In this document: one piece after another, positions 17,751-20,647 of the stretch
Numbering within the stretch: position 1 is the first letter of the stretch
Layout: each line of letters starts with the position of its first letter
From: a virus
IMG/VR virus record: IMGVR_UViG_3300046011_008436
Span: 1 to 20,647 of that record
DNA: 20,647 nt
Strand: one strand, 5' to 3'
Translations under genes and position numbers: made by a program
The notes under the pieces: generated by a model
The model's database searches: none
What the model was told of the DNA's origin: nothing
The model's input: the letters and a program-made list of their open reading frames with translations, nothing else

Positions 17751-19046
17751 ATGCTAAAAGTATCAAGACCTGACATAAGCACTACCGAGATTCAGGATTT
17801 TATGGTGCATGAGCGGTTCATTAAGCTTCCTATTGATAAATACCTCGAATTACTAGGAATGACTCTTAATGGCCCGCAAATTGCTATCCTTAATGCTATT
17901 AATAATCCTAAGTATAGATTCGTTACTGCTGCCGTATCTCGTCGCGTGGGCAAAACAACCATAGCGAATGTAATCGCACAAGTAATTTCTCTAGTACCTG
18001 GATGTGCAGTACTAATTATGTCACCTAATTATTCACTCTCTAGTATCTCCTTTGAGGAGCAACGTAAACTAATCAAAAAATTTGATCTAGAGGTTGTGAG
18101 GGACAACGCTAAGGATCGGGTCATAGAATTATCCAATGGTTCTAGTATTAGAATGGGTTCAGTATCGCAAGTTGACTCAGTTGTGGGTAGATCGTATGAT
18201 TTAATATTGTTTGACGAGGCGGCCTTAACGGCTGAGGGTAAAGAGGCATTCGAAGTTGCTTTACGGCCAACCCTAGATAAACCTAACTCTAAGGCCATCT
18301 TCATTTCTACACCGCGCGGCAGACTTAATTGGTTTTCCCAGTATTGGCAAAATGGGTTCTCAGACCTACCGGCCTATTCTAAGTGGGCTTCAGTTCACGC
18401 AGATTATAGAGCGAATCCTCGTGCAAACGAAGAAGATATTGAAGAAGCTCGCGCTACTATGTCTAAAGCCAAGTTCGAGCAGGAGTATATGGCTAGCTTT
18501 AGTGTTTTCGAAAATCAGGTATACAAATTCGATGCAGATGCTAGCGCAGTTGAAGTAGATACTAGCGGAATGGAACATATCATGGGTATCGACGTTGGTT
18601 TCCGTGACCCCACCGCTATGCTAGTTCTAGCCTTTGATGGCGAGAAGTTCTATGCTGTAGACGAGTATCTAGAAGCAAACAGAACAACTGATGAGCATGC
18701 AGCCGTATGTAAAGAGCTAGAAAGGAAGTACGACGTACAGGTAATTTTTATTGATTCCGCAGCGCAGCAGACTCGCTTTGACTGGGCACAGAATCACGAT
18801 ATCTCTACTACTAACGCTACTAAGTCAGTTCTAGATGGTATCGCTTATGTTCAAGCAATTGTGGAGCAAGGTAAGCTAGTTGTTAGTCCTAAGTGTAAAC
18901 ATACGCTAGCAGCACTAGACCAGTACCGCTGGGATCCTTCACCAAGTCTATTGCGTGAGAAACCACTTCATGACCAGTTTTCCCACGTTGCGGATGCGCT
19001 TCGCTATGCGTTATACAGCTATCGTAGTAACGTTGGCATATATTAA
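17751..19046 (+). CDS. terL: Terminase large subunit (packaging ATPase and nuclease)
   Basis: 431 residues, full length. ATPase: Walker A SRRVGKTT (63-70), Walker B LILFDEAA (151-158, D155-E156), coupling motif FISTPRG (184-190). Nuclease (RNase H-like): D281 in MGIDVGFRDPTA, D335 in FIDSAA, D415 in HVADALRYAL, the three acidic metal ligands. It docks on the portal, cuts concatemeric DNA and drives it into the capsid. ATG 17751; ribosome site is weak (GGAAA). Leucine strongly CTA. Confidence 0.96.
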   Translation: MLKVSRPDISTTEIQDFMVHERFIKLPIDKYLELLGMTLNGPQIAILNAINNPKYRFVTAAVSRRVGKTTIANVIAQVISLVPGCAVLIMSPNYSLSSISFEEQRKLIKKFDLEVVRDNAKDRVIELSNGSSIRMGSVSQVDSVVGRSYDLILFDEAALTAEGKEAFEVALRPTLDKPNSKAIFISTPRGRLNWFSQYWQNGFSDLPAYSKWASVHADYRANPRANEEDIEEARATMSKAKFEQEYMASFSVFENQVYKFDADASAVEVDTSGMEHIMGIDVGFRDPTAMLVLAFDGEKFYAVDEYLEANRTTDEHAAVCKELERKYDVQVIFIDSAAQQTRFDWAQNHDISTTNATKSVLDGIAYVQAIVEQGKLVVSPKCKHTLAALDQYRWDPSPSLLREKPLHDQFSHVADALRYALYSYRSNVGIY

Positions 19047-19054
19047 AAATGAGC

Positions 19055-19083
19055 TTGATTTTATTTTTCTATAAGACTATAAT
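19055..19083 (+). promoter_or_regulatory. Promoter before the HNH/portal genes
   Basis: TTGATT (19055-19060), 17 bp, TATAAT (19078-19083). GCTTGATTTTATTTTT matches the 16294 promoter. Start would be near 19090, about 43 bases before the HNH start. Confidence 0.75.
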
Positions 19084-19132
19084 GGCACTTATGATAAAAA
19101 TTTACGAGCAAGAAAATTACAAGTAGAAGAGC

Positions 19133-19522
19133 ATGGCAGCCAACACTGGATTGAAACGTTTAGAAGTAAAGTACGTTCGGGATAAAGCCAAAGCAAGATA
19201 CCCGCATGGTGAGGTTTGCGCGATTTGTGGGGCTACAGAGCCATTAGAATTACATCACTACAAATCAGTAACACTACTTTGGGAAGCCTGGAAGAAGGCA
19301 ACGGGTACTGAGATTAAAGATGTAGATGATGTGCTATTTCACAGAGACGCCTTTATAGCCGAACATCAGCAAGAATTGTATGTGGACTGCGTAACATTAT
19401 GTGCTGCACACCACGCTAAGCTCCATAGCATTTACGGCCCCAAGCCTATGCTGCACACCGCAGCGAAGCAGGCGAATTGGGTAAAGATTCAAAAGGATAA
19501 GAATGCTGGAAAAACTATCTAA
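19133..19522 (+). CDS. HNH endonuclease next to the terminase
   Basis: 129 residues, ATG 19133 with AGAAGAG before it. C29-x2-C32 (VCAICGATEPLELHH), H41-H42, then C90-AA-H93-H94..H98 (LCAAHHAKLH) make the HNH/beta-beta-alpha metal site. Between terL and portal genes, such HNH proteins are a known part of packaging machines in several phage groups (e.g. HK97 gp74), assisting terminase cleavage. A homing role is the alternative. It overlaps the portal start by 20 bases, which favours a co-expressed packaging function. Confidence 0.85.
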   Translation: MAANTGLKRLEVKYVRDKAKARYPHGEVCAICGATEPLELHHYKSVTLLWEAWKKATGTEIKDVDDVLFHRDAFIAEHQQELYVDCVTLCAAHHAKLHSIYGPKPMLHTAAKQANWVKIQKDKNAGKTI

Positions 19523-20647
19523 TTATATACGCAGCAAACTTAACCCCGCTCAAGCCTTGATAGCTCAAGATGAAGGGAGTTCTATATACCCTGAGCCTTC
19601 ATATAACTACGCACAAGCATATGATAACGTACCAGTTGTTCGTAGAGCTGTAGACTTGATCGTTAACGGTGCTGCTAGTTTCAACGTTGATGTTACAGAG
19701 AAACTACCTATCACAGCCGTAGTTAATAATATTCGTAAAACTAAAGTAAATACTCTTTTAAATTACCAACCAAATCTTTATATAGACATACACAAGTTCC
19801 GTAGGCTACTATACACTGACCTAGTTCTAGAAGGTAATGCCTTTATTTACTGGGATGGTGCTTACTTATATGTTCTTCCCGCAGCCAACGTAGAGATTTT
19901 AACAGACCAACTGACTTACGTCAAGGGTTATAAATATGGTGGTACCACTACTTTCCTACCTAGCGAGATTATTCACATCTGTGATAACTCAGCTACATCA
20001 ATCTATAGTGGAACTAGTAGGTTAAAGTCTACAGCTGATAGTATTAATACTCGCGCTAGTATGCTATCCTTCCAGGCAAACTTCTTCAAGAATGGGGCTG
20101 TGCCAGGACTAGTACTTGTTTCTGAGAATGTACTCGGAGATAAAGTTAAGGCTCGCATGGTGGAGAGCTGGTCACGTGAGTATAGCCCAAATAAAGGTGC
20201 CAAACGGCCTATTATTCTAGATGGCGGTTTGAAGCTTGATAAGGTTTCAGACGTAAACTTCCGCGAATTGGACTTCGAGGCCTCTATTACTCTCAAGGAG
20301 AAACAAATTCTAGTATCTCTAGGTGTACCAGAGATACTATTAAACTCGGGTAATAATGCCAACCTCCAACCTAACCTACGTTTATTCTATCTAGAGACTG
20401 TACTACCCCTAGTAACTATGGTTAATAGCGCACTAGAACGTTTTCTGGGCTATAATCTTGCCCATGAAGCAAGTAGAGTCTCAGCACTACAACCAGAGAT
20501 GCGAGATTCAGCCAGCTATTACTCTACTCTAGTAAATGGAGGAGTTCTAGCTCCCAACGAGGCTAGAACGGAACTACGCTACCCACCAAAGCCAGACGCA
20601 GATGAACTGCGAGTACCTGCAAATATAGCAGGCTCAGCGGCAGTTCC
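19503..20647 (+). CDS. Portal protein, HK97 type, 3'-truncated
   Basis: ATG 19503 inside the end of the HNH gene (GGATAAGA ribosome site), open to the window's right edge, 381 codons seen. Reads MLEKLSNYIRSKLNPAQALI at the start. Family signs: NVPVVRRAVDLIVNGAAS near the N-terminus, DLVLEGNAFIYWDG, EIIHICDNSA..IYSGTSRLK, FFKNGAVPGLVL, DFEASITLKEKQILVSLGVP, and VNGGVLAPNEARTELRYPP at the end. The portal forms a dodecameric ring at one capsid vertex through which DNA enters. Nearly the whole protein is present. Confidence 0.92.
   Translation, partial: MLEKLSNYIRSKLNPAQALIAQDEGSSIYPEPSYNYAQAYDNVPVVRRAVDLIVNGAASFNVDVTEKLPITAVVNNIRKTKVNTLLNYQPNLYIDIHKFRRLLYTDLVLEGNAFIYWDGAYLYVLPAANVEILTDQLTYVKGYKYGGTTTFLPSEIIHICDNSATSIYSGTSRLKSTADSINTRASMLSFQANFFKNGAVPGLVLVSENVLGDKVKARMVESWSREYSPNKGAKRPIILDGGLKLDKVSDVNFRELDFEASITLKEKQILVSLGVPEILLNSGNNANLQPNLRLFYLETVLPLVTMVNSALERFLGYNLAHEASRVSALQPEMRDSASYYSTLVNGGVLAPNEARTELRYPPKPDADELRVPANIAGSAAV

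Noticed and set aside
19091-19126. 11-codon frame (MIKIYEQENYK) before the HNH gene
   Set aside because: Too short to support and without a ribosome site; probably part of the leader.

Overview
This window reads as part of a tailed double-stranded DNA bacteriophage genome. It carries a packaging and head module (small terminase, large terminase, HNH protein, HK97-type portal), a flavin-dependent thymidylate synthase, an NAD-salvage phosphoribosyltransferase, an RNA ligase, a P-loop kinase and many very small, tightly overlapping phage genes. Promoters resemble bacterial sigma70 sites (TTGACA/TATAAT-like, 17-18 bp spacing) and ribosome sites are GGAG/AGGAG-like, so the host is a bacterium, probably Gram-negative. 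The host cannot be named from this sequence. Core phage genes strongly favour the leucine codon CTA and are full of CTAG, which is unusual.

Layout. 1-1085: 3' part of a nicotinamide phosphoribosyltransferase gene. 1086-1312: 7-bp tandem array and promoter. 1325-4400: run of small genes with thyX in the middle, mostly overlapping by a few bases. 4404-5363: terminator, promoter, structured leader and a free-standing HNH endonuclease with its own terminator. 5388-8708: more small genes, including four proteins sharing a four-cysteine module, a polynucleotide-kinase-like P-loop protein and an RNA ligase. 8709-9823: about 1.1 kb almost without genes, dense in a repeated 9-bp motif (GTTTGGGGT), hairpins and promoters, including a strong promoter in front of a long imperfect hairpin. 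9824-10714: an unrecognised 296-residue protein flanked on both sides by the motif. 10716-12356: terminator, more motif copies, two paralogous helix-turn-helix genes on the minus strand, and twin promoters.

12360-16230 looks like a separate module. It lacks the GTTTGGGGT motif, prefers TTG for leucine, has little CTAG, and uses its own leader style (TTGGAG..AAATAGCATG). It begins with about 1 kb of repeats and inverted repeats, then holds eight mostly small genes, among them a Myb/SANT-like DNA-binding protein, a membrane protein and a DEDDh exonuclease.

16248-20647 returns to core style: promoter, terS, a virion surface/fibre-like protein, terL, an HNH protein and a portal gene running off the end.

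The most notable feature is the GTTTGGGGT motif: 21 exact copies on both strands, 19 of them outside the main coding regions. Several sit at one of two fixed positions relative to promoters. This suggests a phage-wide regulatory or replication site whose binding protein is unknown; the 9824-10714 product and the two helix-turn-helix proteins are candidates.
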